The notes beneath the pieces were generated by a model. That model had not been told where the DNA came from and did not search any database. It was given only the letters and a program-made list of their open reading frames with translations. From contig NZ_JAHKRK010000031.1 of assembly GCF_019396355.1 (NCBI RefSeq), forward strand, positions 1 to 52,010: a stretch of 52,010 nucleotides of DNA. The letters run 5' to 3'. Both the position numbers and the translations under genes were made by a program. The stretch is from Pseudonocardia nigra (GTDB lineage: Bacteria; Actinomycetota; Actinomycetes; Mycobacteriales; Pseudonocardiaceae). This document shows positions 1 to 11,178 of the stretch, one piece after another. How positions within the stretch are numbered: position 1 is the first letter of the stretch; every line of letters begins with the position of its first letter.

Positions 1-396
1 CGCGACGGTGGCGGCCTCGGTGGCGATGCGGGCGTCCTCGGCCCGCTCGGCAGCCGCCGCTGCCACCGCCTCCGCCGCCTCCAGGTCCACGAGCGCCGCC
101 TCGGCGGTCTCCCGCTGGGCGGCGAGAGCGGCCTGCAGGTCGTCGGTGCGGTCGTCGAGCTCGGCGAGCTGCGCGGTGAGGCGCGCGACCTCCTCGGCCC
201 GGGCGCTGACGGCGTCCCGGCTGCGCTCCAGCTCGTCGTCACTCGGGTTTGGTGGCGGTGCGGGCTGCGCGAGCGCGACGCCGGTGAGTGCGGGTGCACC
301 CGCCGAGAACGTGCCGGCCGCCAGCGCGACCAGCACGAGGAGCACGCACGCGCGTTCGGAGTGACGGCGGAACGCCCGCACGAGACCCACCCCCAT
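1..396 (-). CDS. Secreted coiled-coil protein, N-terminal part (RipA-like NlpC/P60 candidate)
   Basis: Only the first 132 codons are inside the window; the gene runs off the left edge. The start is the ATG at 396-394, and GTG alternatives lie a few codons in. The N-terminus has an arginine-containing stretch, a hydrophobic core (VLLVLVALAAGTF) and an Ala-rich cleavage zone ending near LAQPAPPP, a typical Sec signal peptide. After it comes an Ala/Glu/Leu/Arg-rich segment of heptad character, a periplasmic-type coiled coil. Actinobacterial NlpC/P60 or M23 cell-wall hydrolases have this layout. In M. tuberculosis a RipA-type hydrolase lies divergent from acn, which matches the orientation here. 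The catalytic domain is outside the window, so the enzyme class is inferred. Confidence 0.72.
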   Translation of the reverse strand, partial: MGVGLVRAFRRHSERACVLLVLVALAAGTFSAGAPALTGVALAQPAPPPNPSDDELERSRDAVSARAEEVARLTAQLAELDDRTDDLQAALAAQRETAEAALVDLEAAEAVAAAAAERAEDARIATEAATVA

Positions 397-617
397 CCCG
401 ATACATGATCTTTCCCAGGGCCAGGGGGACTGTGCCATCAGGACGGGCGTCGCGTCGGCCGGCACACGCGACCGTGGCGCAAGACCACCTCATGGTGGTA
501 CACGCGGCCCGCTCCGCGGCGCGATGTCGGTAGTTCCACGGTGCAACGCGGGGTCCCCGGCGGGCGAGACTCCCCGTAGCCCGCCCGCGTGTGGCGGCCA
601 CCCGAGGAGGACGAGCC

Positions 618-2006
618 GTGACGAACTTCCGACCGGGAGGCGGGCCGCCCGGTGGACGGGGCCCCGTGGGCCCACCTCCCGGACAGGGCGGTCCGTTCCC
701 GAGTCGGCAGCAGTACCCGCCGCCACCGGCGTGGCAGGGCCCGCACGGGCCGGCGGCGGGGTTCGGTCCTGCGGGTCCCCCGCCGCACCTGCCGCCGTCG
801 ATGCCCCCGCCCGCGTCGCCGAAGCGACGCCGCGGGCCGATCGTCGCCGCCGTCGCGGCCGTGCTCGCCCTGGTGGCCGGCTCGGTCGCCGCGGTCGTGC
901 TGCTCGGCGGCCGCGGGGGCGCCGACACGGCCAGGGAGTCCGTGGAGCTGCTCGCCGCCGACCTGTCGCAGCAGCGCTGGTTCGACGCGTTCGGCAGGCT
1001 GCACCCGGCGGAGGCCGAGCTGCTCACCGACCTGGGCGAGGTCGTCACCGACGAGCTCGTCCGGCTGGAGGTGTTCCGCCCCGACGCCGACCTGGACGCC
1101 GCTTTCAGCGGCGCCACCGTCTCCGACCTGCGGTTCGACGAGGCCGCCGCCGAGCAGGTGCGCCCCGACGTCGTGATCACCAAGCTGGTCGCGGGCACCA
1201 TCACGTTCGACCAGGACCCGGCCGCGCTGCCGTTCACCGACTCGTTCCGCCGGCTCGCCTTCCCCGACGGGCTGCCGGCGGCCACCCCGACCACGATCGA
1301 CCTGGCCGACGTCGTGGCCGAGCAGGGCGAGCCGATCCGGCTCGCGAGCGTGCGGGTCGAGGGCTCCTGGTACGTCAGCCTCTTCTACACCGCGGCCGAC
1401 TACGCCCTGCGATCGGAAGGGCTGTCCTGGCCGGCCACGTCGGTTCCCGCCCGCGGTGCCGCCACCCCGGGGGACGCGCTCCGCGAGACGGTGCAGGCCA
1501 TGCTCGACGGGGACGTCCCCAGGCTCGTGGAGCTCGCACCGTCGGGCGAGCTGCAGGTGGTGCACGACCTCGGCGACGTGATCGTGGCCGAGGCGCCGGC
1601 CGAGCCGAGCGGCGCACGGATCACCGAGCTCGAGACCACCGAGACCGACGTGCGCGGCGACACCGCGCTGCAGGTCACCCGCGTGGTGGTGGAGACTCCG
1701 GCCGGCGACCGGGTCACGGTCACCCGCAGCGGCGACTGCCTCGACATCAGCGGGTCGGACGGCTCCGCGGAACAGGTGTGCGGGCCCGAGCTGTTCGGCC
1801 AGGCGCTGGCCGGCGCGGGCGACCCGACGCTCGACCGCCTGGCGCCGCGGATCCTCCAGGCCGTGCTCGACGTCCGGATCGTGACGGTGGGGGCCGACGG
1901 GGCGCACTACGTGAGCCCCGGACGGACCGCGATCGCGCTCTACGCGGAGGTCCTGCGGGCGCTGGAGCCGGAGGACATCGCGGAGCTGTTCCGCTCGATG
2001 CGCTGA
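618..2006 (+). CDS. Proline-rich single-pass membrane protein, function unknown
   Basis: 462 aa. The GTG start at 618 is preceded by GAGGAGG at 604-610 with 7 nt spacing. Residues 1-70 are rich in Pro and Gly (GPPGGRGPVGPPPGQGG). A basic KRRR stretch and one hydrophobic helix follow at about residues 76-100 (IVAAVAAVLALVAGSVAAVV). The remaining 360 residues are predicted extracytoplasmic, because they follow a positive-inside anchor. They contain repeated motifs of the type E-L-x-P-x-x-E and one Cys pair (GDCLDISG, EQVCG) that could form a disulfide. I recognise no catalytic family. Similar proteins in Pseudonocardiaceae are usually called hypothetical. It stands alone and is divergent from the cell-wall hydrolase candidate on its left. 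Confidence 0.8.
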   Translation: MTNFRPGGGPPGGRGPVGPPPGQGGPFPSRQQYPPPPAWQGPHGPAAGFGPAGPPPHLPPSMPPPASPKRRRGPIVAAVAAVLALVAGSVAAVVLLGGRGGADTARESVELLAADLSQQRWFDAFGRLHPAEAELLTDLGEVVTDELVRLEVFRPDADLDAAFSGATVSDLRFDEAAAEQVRPDVVITKLVAGTITFDQDPAALPFTDSFRRLAFPDGLPAATPTTIDLADVVAEQGEPIRLASVRVEGSWYVSLFYTAADYALRSEGLSWPATSVPARGAATPGDALRETVQAMLDGDVPRLVELAPSGELQVVHDLGDVIVAEAPAEPSGARITELETTETDVRGDTALQVTRVVVETPAGDRVTVTRSGDCLDISGSDGSAEQVCGPELFGQALAGAGDPTLDRLAPRILQAVLDVRIVTVGADGAHYVSPGRTAIALYAEVLRALEPEDIAELFRSMR

Positions 2007-2083
2007 CCGGCCGAACGTGCGGGGCGGTGCCACGGCACCGCCCCGCACTCGCCGTCAGCTCAGCGGCTTCTCGGGGGAGCCCC

Positions 2084-3227
2084 TCAGGTCAGCGGCACGG
2101 CGAGCACCTGCCCCTCGCCCGGCAGCACCGAGTTGACCGTGACGTACGCCCGGCCCTTGCGGATCGCGACCCCACCGGGCGCCGGCAGGTCGTCGGCGAC
2201 CACGACGGGGTCGCCGCCGTCCGGGGTCACCCGCAGCAGCCGGCCCATCGGCAGGCCGCTCTCGCCCGCCGCGAGCAGCCCGTCCGAAGCGAGCTCCAGC
2301 ACGTACCAGGTGCCGTGCGGCCCGACCTCCACGTCGATGACGTTCGTGAAGCCCTCGGCAACGACCGTCGGCTCGCCGCCGGCGACGCGGTACAGGTCGG
2401 CGCCGCCCACCGGGAACGGGAAGCCGCGCAACTCGCCGACGAGGAACGCGCCCCCCTTCGCCACCGCGACGGACGTCGGCACGGACTGGCTGGGGATCGG
2501 GGTGCCGGCGGGCGGCCCACCCGGGATGTCGGGGGCGGGCTCCTCCCGGGTCGGGAAGGTCGCGATCAGCGCCACGTCGCCGGAGCGCGTGACCGACAGC
2601 AGGGAGTTGCCGCCCGCGTCGACGACCGCGGCGCCCTTGCGGCTGGCGACCACGGCGTTGGGGTTGCTGTCCGGGCCGGCCCCGTCCGGGTCGTTCTCGC
2701 CCTCGAACCCGGCGATGTCGGCGAACCGCTCGGTCGGTGCCCTCCTCGGGGTCGGCCCGCAGCAGCCACCCGGCGTCCTGGAACTCCTCCGGGAGCTGGG
2801 ACCGCACATCGGCCGGGGCGCCGAGGCCCATCGCCACCAGCAGGTGCTCGCCCCACGGCGCGACGTCGGCCGGGCCGAGCGCCTGGGCGCCACCCTCCCC
2901 CGCGGCGGACGGGAGGCCGGTCAGCACGCGGCGCTGCCCGTCGCCGTCGATCGCGGTGACCGCGCCGGTCGGGCCGAAGCACACCTCGCCGCCCTCCGGG
3001 CCCTCGATGCACGCCGCGTCGCCCCCGCGGCCCGCCTCGGCGACGTAGAGCGTGCCGTCGTCGGCGAACTGCAGGTGCCGCGGGTTGTCGAGGCCGTCGG
3101 CGACGACCTCGGGCCCGCCGGTCCCGGCCATGGCGGCCGGGGCGAGCCCCACCCCCAGTACAGCGGCGGCGGCCCCGGCGACGGCGGTGCGCAGGACACG
3201 ACCCTGAACGAGACGGTGTACGGCCAC
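2084..3227 (-). pseudogene. ScyD/ScyE-family secreted beta-propeller protein, frameshifted
   Basis: The GTG start at 3227 follows GGGAGG with good spacing. The product begins with a Sec signal peptide ([25 protein letters not shown]) and continues as an NHL-like propeller ([22 protein letters not shown]). The frame breaks near 2730-2745: upstream it reads [10 protein letters not shown], and the continuing protein ([19 protein letters not shown]) is in the frame one base further along. That frame runs to the TGA at 2084, ending [11 protein letters not shown]. Joined, the two parts give about 380 aa, the normal size of this family of secreted proteins of unknown function. One extra base or two missing bases would explain the shift. 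A sequencing error cannot be excluded, since the rest of the frame is intact. Confidence 0.75.
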
Positions 3228-3346
3228 GATGCCCTCCCTCGTGTCGGCACGGACCGGGGTGACTTCGCGTGGAAGACACGCGCGTTAGCGGGTACGCCCG
3301 AGATTGGGCCGGACGGCGGCACATGTGGCACCCACCGCTCGACCCC

Positions 3347-3366
3347 TATACCGGACAAGCGTACTG
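3347..3366 (+). promoter_or_regulatory. Putative acnA promoter -10 and AcnR operator
   Basis: The 16 bases 3351-3366 read CCGGACAAGCGTACTG. They match the AcnR consensus known from corynebacteria and mycobacteria (CAGNAC-N3-C-GTACTG, from memory) except for one base. A -10-like TATACC at 3347-3352 overlaps the left half-site, so a bound repressor would block initiation. The aconitase start codon is about 95 nt downstream. A related 16-mer lies in front of the acnR candidate at 12620-12635. The promoter call is an inference from these matches. Confidence 0.6.
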
Positions 3367-3461
3367 TTAAACGCGAAAGGGGTCGCTGCGCTGGACACGC
3401 GCCGGTGCGCGAGACTCCGGAACCGAATCCGAGCGCCCACCACCGCCAGGAGGACAACATC

Positions 3462-6347
<2,886 letters not shown>

Positions 6348-6357
6348 GCTACGACGC

Positions 6358-6405
6358 GCTCGTGAGTGAGAAACGTCGCTATGGCGCGGTTTCTCACTCA
6401 CGAGC
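6358..6405. repeat. Perfect 17-bp inverted repeat after acnA (CGTGAGTG family)
   Basis: The arms at 6358-6374 (GCTCGTGAGTGAGAAAC) and 6389-6405 are perfect reverse complements with a 14-nt loop. It begins 10 nt after the aconitase stop codon and ends 15 nt before the next start, so it could terminate acnA transcription or stabilise its 3' end. There is no T-run. The outer CGTGAGTG/CACTCACG is shared with the palindrome at 19418-19459. Confidence 0.85.
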
Positions 6406-6420
6406 ACCGAAGGTGTCGGT

Positions 6421-7131
6421 ATGGCGATCGTTCTGGCCGGGCTCGTGGTGGCGCTCGGGGCGCTGGTGCAGGGCACGGTCGGGTTCGGGATCTCGCTGAT
6501 CTCGGCGCCGTTCCTCGCGATGGTCGACCCCGCGCTGGTGCCCGTGCCGCTGCTGCTGCTCACCACCGGGCACGCGCTGCTCGCGCTGTACCGGGAGCGC
6601 GGCGACACCGACTGGACGGGCGTCGGGTGGGCGCTGCTCGGGCGCCTGCCGGGCACCGCGCTCGGGGTGCTCGCGGTGGTCGCGCTGCCGCCTCGGTGGT
6701 TCGCCGCGGTCGTCGCCGTCACCGTGCTGGTGTGCGCAGGGTTGTCGCTGCTGCGCTGGCGGCCTCGCCCCACGGTGCCCGCGCTGCTCGTGGCGGGTGT
6801 CGTCTCCGGGGCGGGCGGCGCGGCGTCGGCGATCGGCGGCCCGCCCGTTGCGCTGCTCTACCAGAACGAGGGCGGGCCGCGGGTGCGCGCGACGCTCGCG
6901 GCCTACTTCGTGGCGGGCGCGGCGGTGTCGCTGGCCGGCCTGGCGCTCGCCGGCGAGGTCGACGGCGACGCGATGGGCACCGCCGCCCTGATGGTGCCGT
7001 TCATGATCGCCGGGTTCGCCGTGTCGAGCCCGGCGCGCCGGCTCCTGGACCGGGGATGGACCCGCCCCGCCGTGATCGCACTCGCCGCCACGGGCGCCGT
7101 GGCACTGCTGGTGCAGGTGGTGGTCGGCTAA
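6421..7131 (+). CDS. TauE/SafE-family membrane permease (sulfite/organosulfur exporter type)
   Basis: 236 aa and almost entirely hydrophobic, with about seven to eight predicted helices. The N-terminal repeat GALVQGTVGFGISLISAPFLAMVDP and the central GAGGAASAIGGPPVALLYQNEG are the two glycine-rich signature loops of the TauE/SafE (DUF81) family. The family moves anions such as sulfite, sulfoacetate or other organic acids across the cytoplasmic membrane; the substrate cannot be read from sequence. The ATG at 6421 has only a weak AAGGTG upstream. It follows acnA on the same strand but is separated from it by a 17-bp inverted repeat, so co-transcription is uncertain. Confidence 0.88.
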   Translation: MAIVLAGLVVALGALVQGTVGFGISLISAPFLAMVDPALVPVPLLLLTTGHALLALYRERGDTDWTGVGWALLGRLPGTALGVLAVVALPPRWFAAVVAVTVLVCAGLSLLRWRPRPTVPALLVAGVVSGAGGAASAIGGPPVALLYQNEGGPRVRATLAAYFVAGAAVSLAGLALAGEVDGDAMGTAALMVPFMIAGFAVSSPARRLLDRGWTRPAVIALAATGAVALLVQVVVG

Positions 7132-7195
7132 CGGCGGGCCACCCCGTCGATAGGCTGGCCATGACACCAGCCGTCGACGATCGGGGAGCGGACAC

Positions 7196-7573
7196 GTGGG
7201 CCTACTGGACGGGATCATCGGCAACGCCTCCCGGATCGACCCCGCCGCGGCGGCCCGGGAGTACGGGCGCCTGCTCGGGCAGGACGAGCAGGTGCACGCC
7301 GCCTACCAGCTCGTGCGGGACGCGTTCCTGTTCACCGACCGGCGGCTGATCCTGGTAGACAAGCAGGGCATGACCGGCCGAAAGGTCGAGTACCACACCG
7401 TGCCCTACCGCAGCATCACCCACTTCAGCGTGGAGACCGCCGGCACCTTCGACCTCGACGCCGAGCTGAAGATCTGGATCTCCGGCAGCCCCACCCCGGT
7501 GAGCAAGCAGTTCGGCAAGGGCGTGGACGTCTACGAGGTGCAGGCCCTGCTGAGCCACTACGTCGCCCGCTAG
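7196..7573 (+). CDS. PH-domain protein (bacterial bPH_1 / YvbH-like)
   Basis: 125 aa. The GTG start at 7196 has GGGGAG at 7183-7188. The protein begins MGLLDGIIGNAS and contains the family hallmarks EQVHAAYQLVRDAFLFTDRRLILVDKQG and VEYHTVPYRSITHFSVETAG, followed by DLDAELKIWISG. These are typical of the compact bacterial pleckstrin-homology domain, which forms ring oligomers in solved members. Its cellular role is not established. No signal peptide or membrane helix is visible, so it should be cytosolic. It ends by overlapping the convergent cupin gene by 4 nt. Confidence 0.88.
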   Translation: MGLLDGIIGNASRIDPAAAAREYGRLLGQDEQVHAAYQLVRDAFLFTDRRLILVDKQGMTGRKVEYHTVPYRSITHFSVETAGTFDLDAELKIWISGSPTPVSKQFGKGVDVYEVQALLSHYVAR

Positions 7574-8046
7574 GAGCACTCCCCCGGGTGGCCCGGGTCG
7601 ATCCACGGCACGTGCTCGGGATCGGCCACGCCGGAGATGTCGAGGTTCACCACGATCGGCTCCTGGCCGCTGCGGGTGAGCACGCACTCCAGCGGCTCGT
7701 CGTCGAGCGCGTTGATCTCCTGGTGCGGCACGAACGGCGGCACGAAGATGAACCCGCCGGGGCCCGCCTCCGCGGTGTACTCCAGCCGGTCCCCCCAGCG
7801 CATCCTCGCCCGGCCGCGCACCACGTAGATCACGCTCTCCAGCTCGCCGTGGTGATGGGCGCCGGTGCGGGCGCCCGGGTGGATGGTGACGGTGCCGGCC
7901 CACAGCTTCTCCGCGCCCGCGCGCGCGTGCGTGATCGCGGCCGCGCGGTGCATCCCGGGCGTCTGCGGGGTGTTGGTGTCGAGCGCGTCGGCCGGGATGA
8001 CCCGGACGCCGTCGGTGCGCCAGTCGCTGCTGCTCACCCGGATCAC
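7570..8046 (-). CDS. Cupin-domain protein, last gene of the egt operon
   Basis: 158 aa with a single cupin barrel. Motif 1 is HHHGELESVIYVVRGRARMRWG (HxH, then Glu, then Gly) and motif 2 is PPFVPHQEIN, so three His and one Glu for a metal are in place. The GTG start at 8046 lies one base after the egtD stop codon, which suggests translational coupling in the egtABCD operon; a second GTG four codons in is possible. No dedicated substrate can be named. Its position is where an egtE gene might have been expected. Members of this cupin family include dioxygenases, isomerases and binding proteins. A role in ergothioneine formation is only inferred from operon position. Confidence 0.85.
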   Translation of the reverse strand: MIRVSSSDWRTDGVRVIPADALDTNTPQTPGMHRAAAITHARAGAEKLWAGTVTIHPGARTGAHHHGELESVIYVVRGRARMRWGDRLEYTAEAGPGGFIFVPPFVPHQEINALDDEPLECVLTRSGQEPIVVNLDISGVADPEHVPWIDPGHPGECS

Positions 8047-8047
8047 G

Positions 8048-9022
8048 CTAGCCCTCGGCGGTGGCGAGGGTGAGCGCGAACCGCTCCTGCGGGTCGGTCC
8101 ACACCTGCGCGACGCCGAACCCGGCGGCGGCCAGCTCGGCCCGCACCCCGTCGAGGTGGAACTTCGCCGAGGTCTCCGTGCACATCTCCTCCCCCGCCGC
8201 GAAGCCGACCGCCAGGCCCAGCTCGGCGACCGTGACCGTCATCGGGCGCGAGGCGACGAGGCGCATCTCGATCCACGCGTTCTCAGCGTCCCAGAGGGCC
8301 CGGTGCGCGAACGCGTCGACGTCGAAGTCGGCGCCCAGTTCCCGGTTGAGCACCCGCAGGACGTTGCGATTGAACTCGGCGGTGACGCCGGCGGCGTCGT
8401 CGTAGGCGGGCACGAGCACCGCGGGGTCGGTGACCAGCCCGGTGCCCAACAGCAGCTGCTCGCCGGGCGCGAGCACGGCGCGCAGCTCGGTGAGGAACGC
8501 GGCGCGCTCCGCGGGCAGCAGGTTGCCGATCGTGCCGCCGAGGAAGGCGACCATCCGCCGCCCGCTGCCCGGCAGCCGGTCGAGGTGCCGGGTGAAGTCG
8601 CCGACGACACCGTGCAGGTCGAGCGTGGGGTACTCCGCGCCGAGCGCGTCCATCGCCAGCTGTAGCGCGGGCTCGCTGACGTCCTGGGGCACGTAGCTTC
8701 GCAGGCTGCCGGCGCGGGTGAAGGCGTCGAGCAGCAGGCGGGTCTTGGCCGACGACCCCGAACCGAGCTCGACGATCATGTCGGCCCCGGAGCGCGCGGC
8801 GATCTCGTCGACACTGCGCTCGAGCAGGGCCCGCTCGGTGCGCGTGGGGTAGTACTCGGGCAGCTCGGTGATCTGTTCGAACAGCTCGCTCCCGCGCGCG
8901 TCGTAGAACCACTTCGGGGGCAGGTGCTTCGGGCTCGCGGTGAGACCGGCCAACACGTCGGCGCGCAGGGCGGCGTCGGCATCGGCATCGGTGAGGTGGA
9001 TGTCGATCTGAGCCGTTCTCAT
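8048..9022 (-). CDS. egtD: L-histidine N-alpha-methyltransferase EgtD
   Basis: 324 aa, the usual EgtD length. It trimethylates the alpha-amino group of histidine with S-adenosylmethionine to give hercynine, the first committed step of ergothioneine synthesis. The SAM-binding loop is DMIVELGSGSSAKTRLLLDAF near residues 78-97. The N-terminal PKHLPPKWFYDARGSELFEQI and ELPEYYPTRTERALL are highly characteristic. FLGGTIGNLLP and the C-terminal EEMCTETSAKFHLDGV also fit. The ATG overlaps the egtC stop codon (ATGA), which supports this start and translational coupling. It is cytosolic. Confidence 0.97.
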   Translation of the reverse strand: MRTAQIDIHLTDADADAALRADVLAGLTASPKHLPPKWFYDARGSELFEQITELPEYYPTRTERALLERSVDEIAARSGADMIVELGSGSSAKTRLLLDAFTRAGSLRSYVPQDVSEPALQLAMDALGAEYPTLDLHGVVGDFTRHLDRLPGSGRRMVAFLGGTIGNLLPAERAAFLTELRAVLAPGEQLLLGTGLVTDPAVLVPAYDDAAGVTAEFNRNVLRVLNRELGADFDVDAFAHRALWDAENAWIEMRLVASRPMTVTVAELGLAVGFAAGEEMCTETSAKFHLDGVRAELAAAGFGVAQVWTDPQERFALTLATAEG

Positions 9023-9780
9023 GTTGCTCCCGGGATCGGAGTGAGGTGTCGGGTGCTGCAGTGGCCGGGCCGGGCCACGACGAGGTGCCGGTCGGGCACC
9101 GAGGTCCAGCCGGGGCCCGCATCGGTCGGTTCGGAGACGACGAGTGCGGTGGCCGCGTCGACGCGCACGGACAGGGCGTGGCTCCAGGCCGTGGCCCAGA
9201 TCGTGGCGCCGTCGGTGAGCAGGAGGTTGAGCCGCGCCCCGGGCGCGCCGGCCGCCACCGTGGTGACGACCTCGGCGAGCGCCGCCGCCGGGTCGGCGCC
9301 CGCGCGCAGCCGGTGGCGGACCAGCGCCCAGAGCAGCGCCGCGTCGGTGGGGGCGTCGAGGGTGAGCAGGTCGGTGACGGGCAGCTCCGCGGCCGGCCCC
9401 GCCACCGACTCCGGCCAGCCCGGCACGAGACCGTTGTGGCTGAACAGCCACCGGCCCTCCCCGAACGGCGCCGCCGCCGTGGTGGTGACCGGCATGCCGA
9501 CCGTGGCCGACCGGACCGCGGCCAGCACCGCGCCGGAGCGGGTGGACCCCGCCAGCGCCGCGAAGGCCGTGTCGGACCAGATCGGCACGGCGCTGCGGTA
9601 GCGGACCGCATCGGGCCCGCCGGGCGCGTACCAGCCCGCGCCGAACCCGTCGGCGTTGATCGTGCCCCCGCCGCGCATGTCGGCAGGCGCGTAGGACTGG
9701 TGGAGCAGGCCGTGCGACGGCTCCAGCACCAACGCCGACAGCGTGGTGGGCGGCCCCAGGTAGGCCAGGTGGCGGCACAC
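9019..9780 (-). CDS. egtC: Ergothioneine biosynthesis protein EgtC (class II amidotransferase-type hydrolase)
   Basis: 253 aa. EgtC removes the gamma-glutamyl group from the sulfoxide intermediate made by EgtB. It is an Ntn-type glutamine amidotransferase fold whose catalytic nucleophile is Cys2 (MCRHLAYLG), exposed after removal of Met1. NADGFGAGWY and LFSHNGLVPGWP are the usual substrate-pocket segments. The start is fixed by the need for Cys at position 2. It lies 6 nt after egtB and overlaps egtD by 4 nt, so it is a core member of the operon. Confidence 0.96.
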   Translation of the reverse strand: MCRHLAYLGPPTTLSALVLEPSHGLLHQSYAPADMRGGGTINADGFGAGWYAPGGPDAVRYRSAVPIWSDTAFAALAGSTRSGAVLAAVRSATVGMPVTTTAAAPFGEGRWLFSHNGLVPGWPESVAGPAAELPVTDLLTLDAPTDAALLWALVRHRLRAGADPAAALAEVVTTVAAGAPGARLNLLLTDGATIWATAWSHALSVRVDAATALVVSEPTDAGPGWTSVPDRHLVVARPGHCSTRHLTPIPGAT

Positions 9781-9786
9781 GCGCGG

Positions 9787-11178
9787 CTACGCCCCCTCGA
9801 CGGGCGCCGCGTCGCGGGCGCACCGGAAGCCGGCGAAGATCTGACGGCGGATCGGGTGGTCCCAGTTGCGGAAGGTGCCGCGGATCGAGGCGGTGTCGGT
9901 GCCGAACGAGCCGCCGCGGAGGACCTTGTAGTCGCCGCCGAAGAAGACCTCCGAGTACTGCGCGTAGGGGAACATCTCGTACCCGGGGTACGGGTGCCAG
10001 CCCGAGCTCGTCCACTCCCACACGTCGCCGATGAGCTGCTGCACCCCCAGCGGAGACGCCCCGCGCGGGTAGGCGCCCGCCGCGGCGGGCTGCAGGTGGC
10101 GCTGGCCGAGGTTGGCGTACTCGGGCGTGGGGTCCTCGTCGCCCCAGGGGTAGCGCCGGGACCGGCCGCTGGCCGGGTCGTACCGGGCCGCCTTCTCCCA
10201 CTCGGCCTCGGTGGGCAGCCGCTTGCCCGCCCACCGGGCGTACGCCTCGGCCTCGTGGAAGCACACGTGGACCACGGGCTCGTCGACCGGCACCGCCTCG
10301 ACCACGCCGAACCGGCGCCGGTACCAGGTGCCGCCTGCGTCGCGCTCCCAGAACTGCGGGGCGGTGAGGCCCGCGGCGACTCGGTGCTTCCAGCCCGCCG
10401 CGCTCCACCACCGCGGGTCGTCGTAGCCGCCGGCGTCGACGAACTCCGCGTACTCCCCGGCGGTGACCGCAGCGGTGTCGATGTGGAACGCGGGCACGTG
10501 GACGGCGTGGGCCGGGCGCTCGTTGTCCAGCGCCCACGGCTCCGTGGACGTGCCCATCGTGAACGGACCGGCGGGCACGAGCACCTCACGGGCAGCGGGC
10601 GGCCTGCCCGGCGGCGGCGCAGGGGCGTGCAGCACGGGGGCGCCCGCCCGCAGCTGGTGGGTGGCGAGCATCGTCTCGTCGTGCTGCTGCTCGTGCTGCA
10701 CGACCATCCCGAACGCGAACGCGTTCTCGACGAGCCTGCTCCCGGTGAACGGGACGCGCCCCAGCGCGTCGAGCGCCTTGTCGCGGACCTCCGCCACGTA
10801 GGCCCGCGCCTCGGCGGGCCCCAGCAGCGGCAGCTCCACCCGGCTCGACCGGCTGTGCTGGAACGCGTCGTAGAGCCCGTCGATCTCCGGGCGCAGCGGC
10901 TCCCGGCCCCCCACGTCGCGCACCAGCCACAGCTCCTCCTGGCTGCCCACGTGCGCGAGGTCCCAGACGAGCGGGGACATCAGCGGCGAGTGCTGGGCCA
11001 CGAGGCCGCCGTCGTCGACGGCGTCGGTGAGCGCCGTGCTGCGGGCGCGGGTGGCAGTGAGCAGCTCGGCGACCCGGTTGCGCAGCGCCTCCCCACCCGC
11101 AGCGAAGTGATCGGGCTGCCCGGTGTGATCGGACTGCCGGCTGTGATCGGGATGCTGGGTGTGCTCGGTGACCGTCAT
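9787..11178 (-). CDS. egtB: Hercynine oxygenase EgtB (iron-dependent sulfoxide synthase)
   Basis: 463 aa. It joins hercynine to gamma-glutamylcysteine with O2 to form a sulfoxide, using a mononuclear non-heme iron. The N-terminal DinB-like domain carries the three-residue iron site HxxxHxE (QHEQQHDE, His162, His166, Glu168). The C-terminal half is a formylglycine-generating-enzyme-like lectin fold ([62 protein letters not shown]). The first 30 residues are an unusual His/Asp/Gln-rich tail ([18 protein letters not shown]) not needed for the fold. The start overlaps the egtA stop codon (ATGA). Confidence 0.96.
   Translation of the reverse strand: MTVTEHTQHPDHSRQSDHTGQPDHFAAGGEALRNRVAELLTATRARSTALTDAVDDGGLVAQHSPLMSPLVWDLAHVGSQEELWLVRDVGGREPLRPEIDGLYDAFQHSRSSRVELPLLGPAEARAYVAEVRDKALDALGRVPFTGSRLVENAFAFGMVVQHEQQHDETMLATHQLRAGAPVLHAPAPPPGRPPAAREVLVPAGPFTMGTSTEPWALDNERPAHAVHVPAFHIDTAAVTAGEYAEFVDAGGYDDPRWWSAAGWKHRVAAGLTAPQFWERDAGGTWYRRRFGVVEAVPVDEPVVHVCFHEAEAYARWAGKRLPTEAEWEKAARYDPASGRSRRYPWGDEDPTPEYANLGQRHLQPAAAGAYPRGASPLGVQQLIGDVWEWTSSGWHPYPGYEMFPYAQYSEVFFGGDYKVLRGGSFGTDTASIRGTFRNWDHPIRRQIFAGFRCARDAAPVEGA

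Noticed and set aside
397..617. A c-di-AMP (ydaO-type) riboswitch upstream of the RipA-like gene
   Set aside because: Such riboswitches often precede cell-wall hydrolase genes in actinobacteria, but I could not find the conserved ydaO motifs in order. Only GGGGACCCC and a small ACCACC/GGTGGT hairpin at 484-499 are visible.
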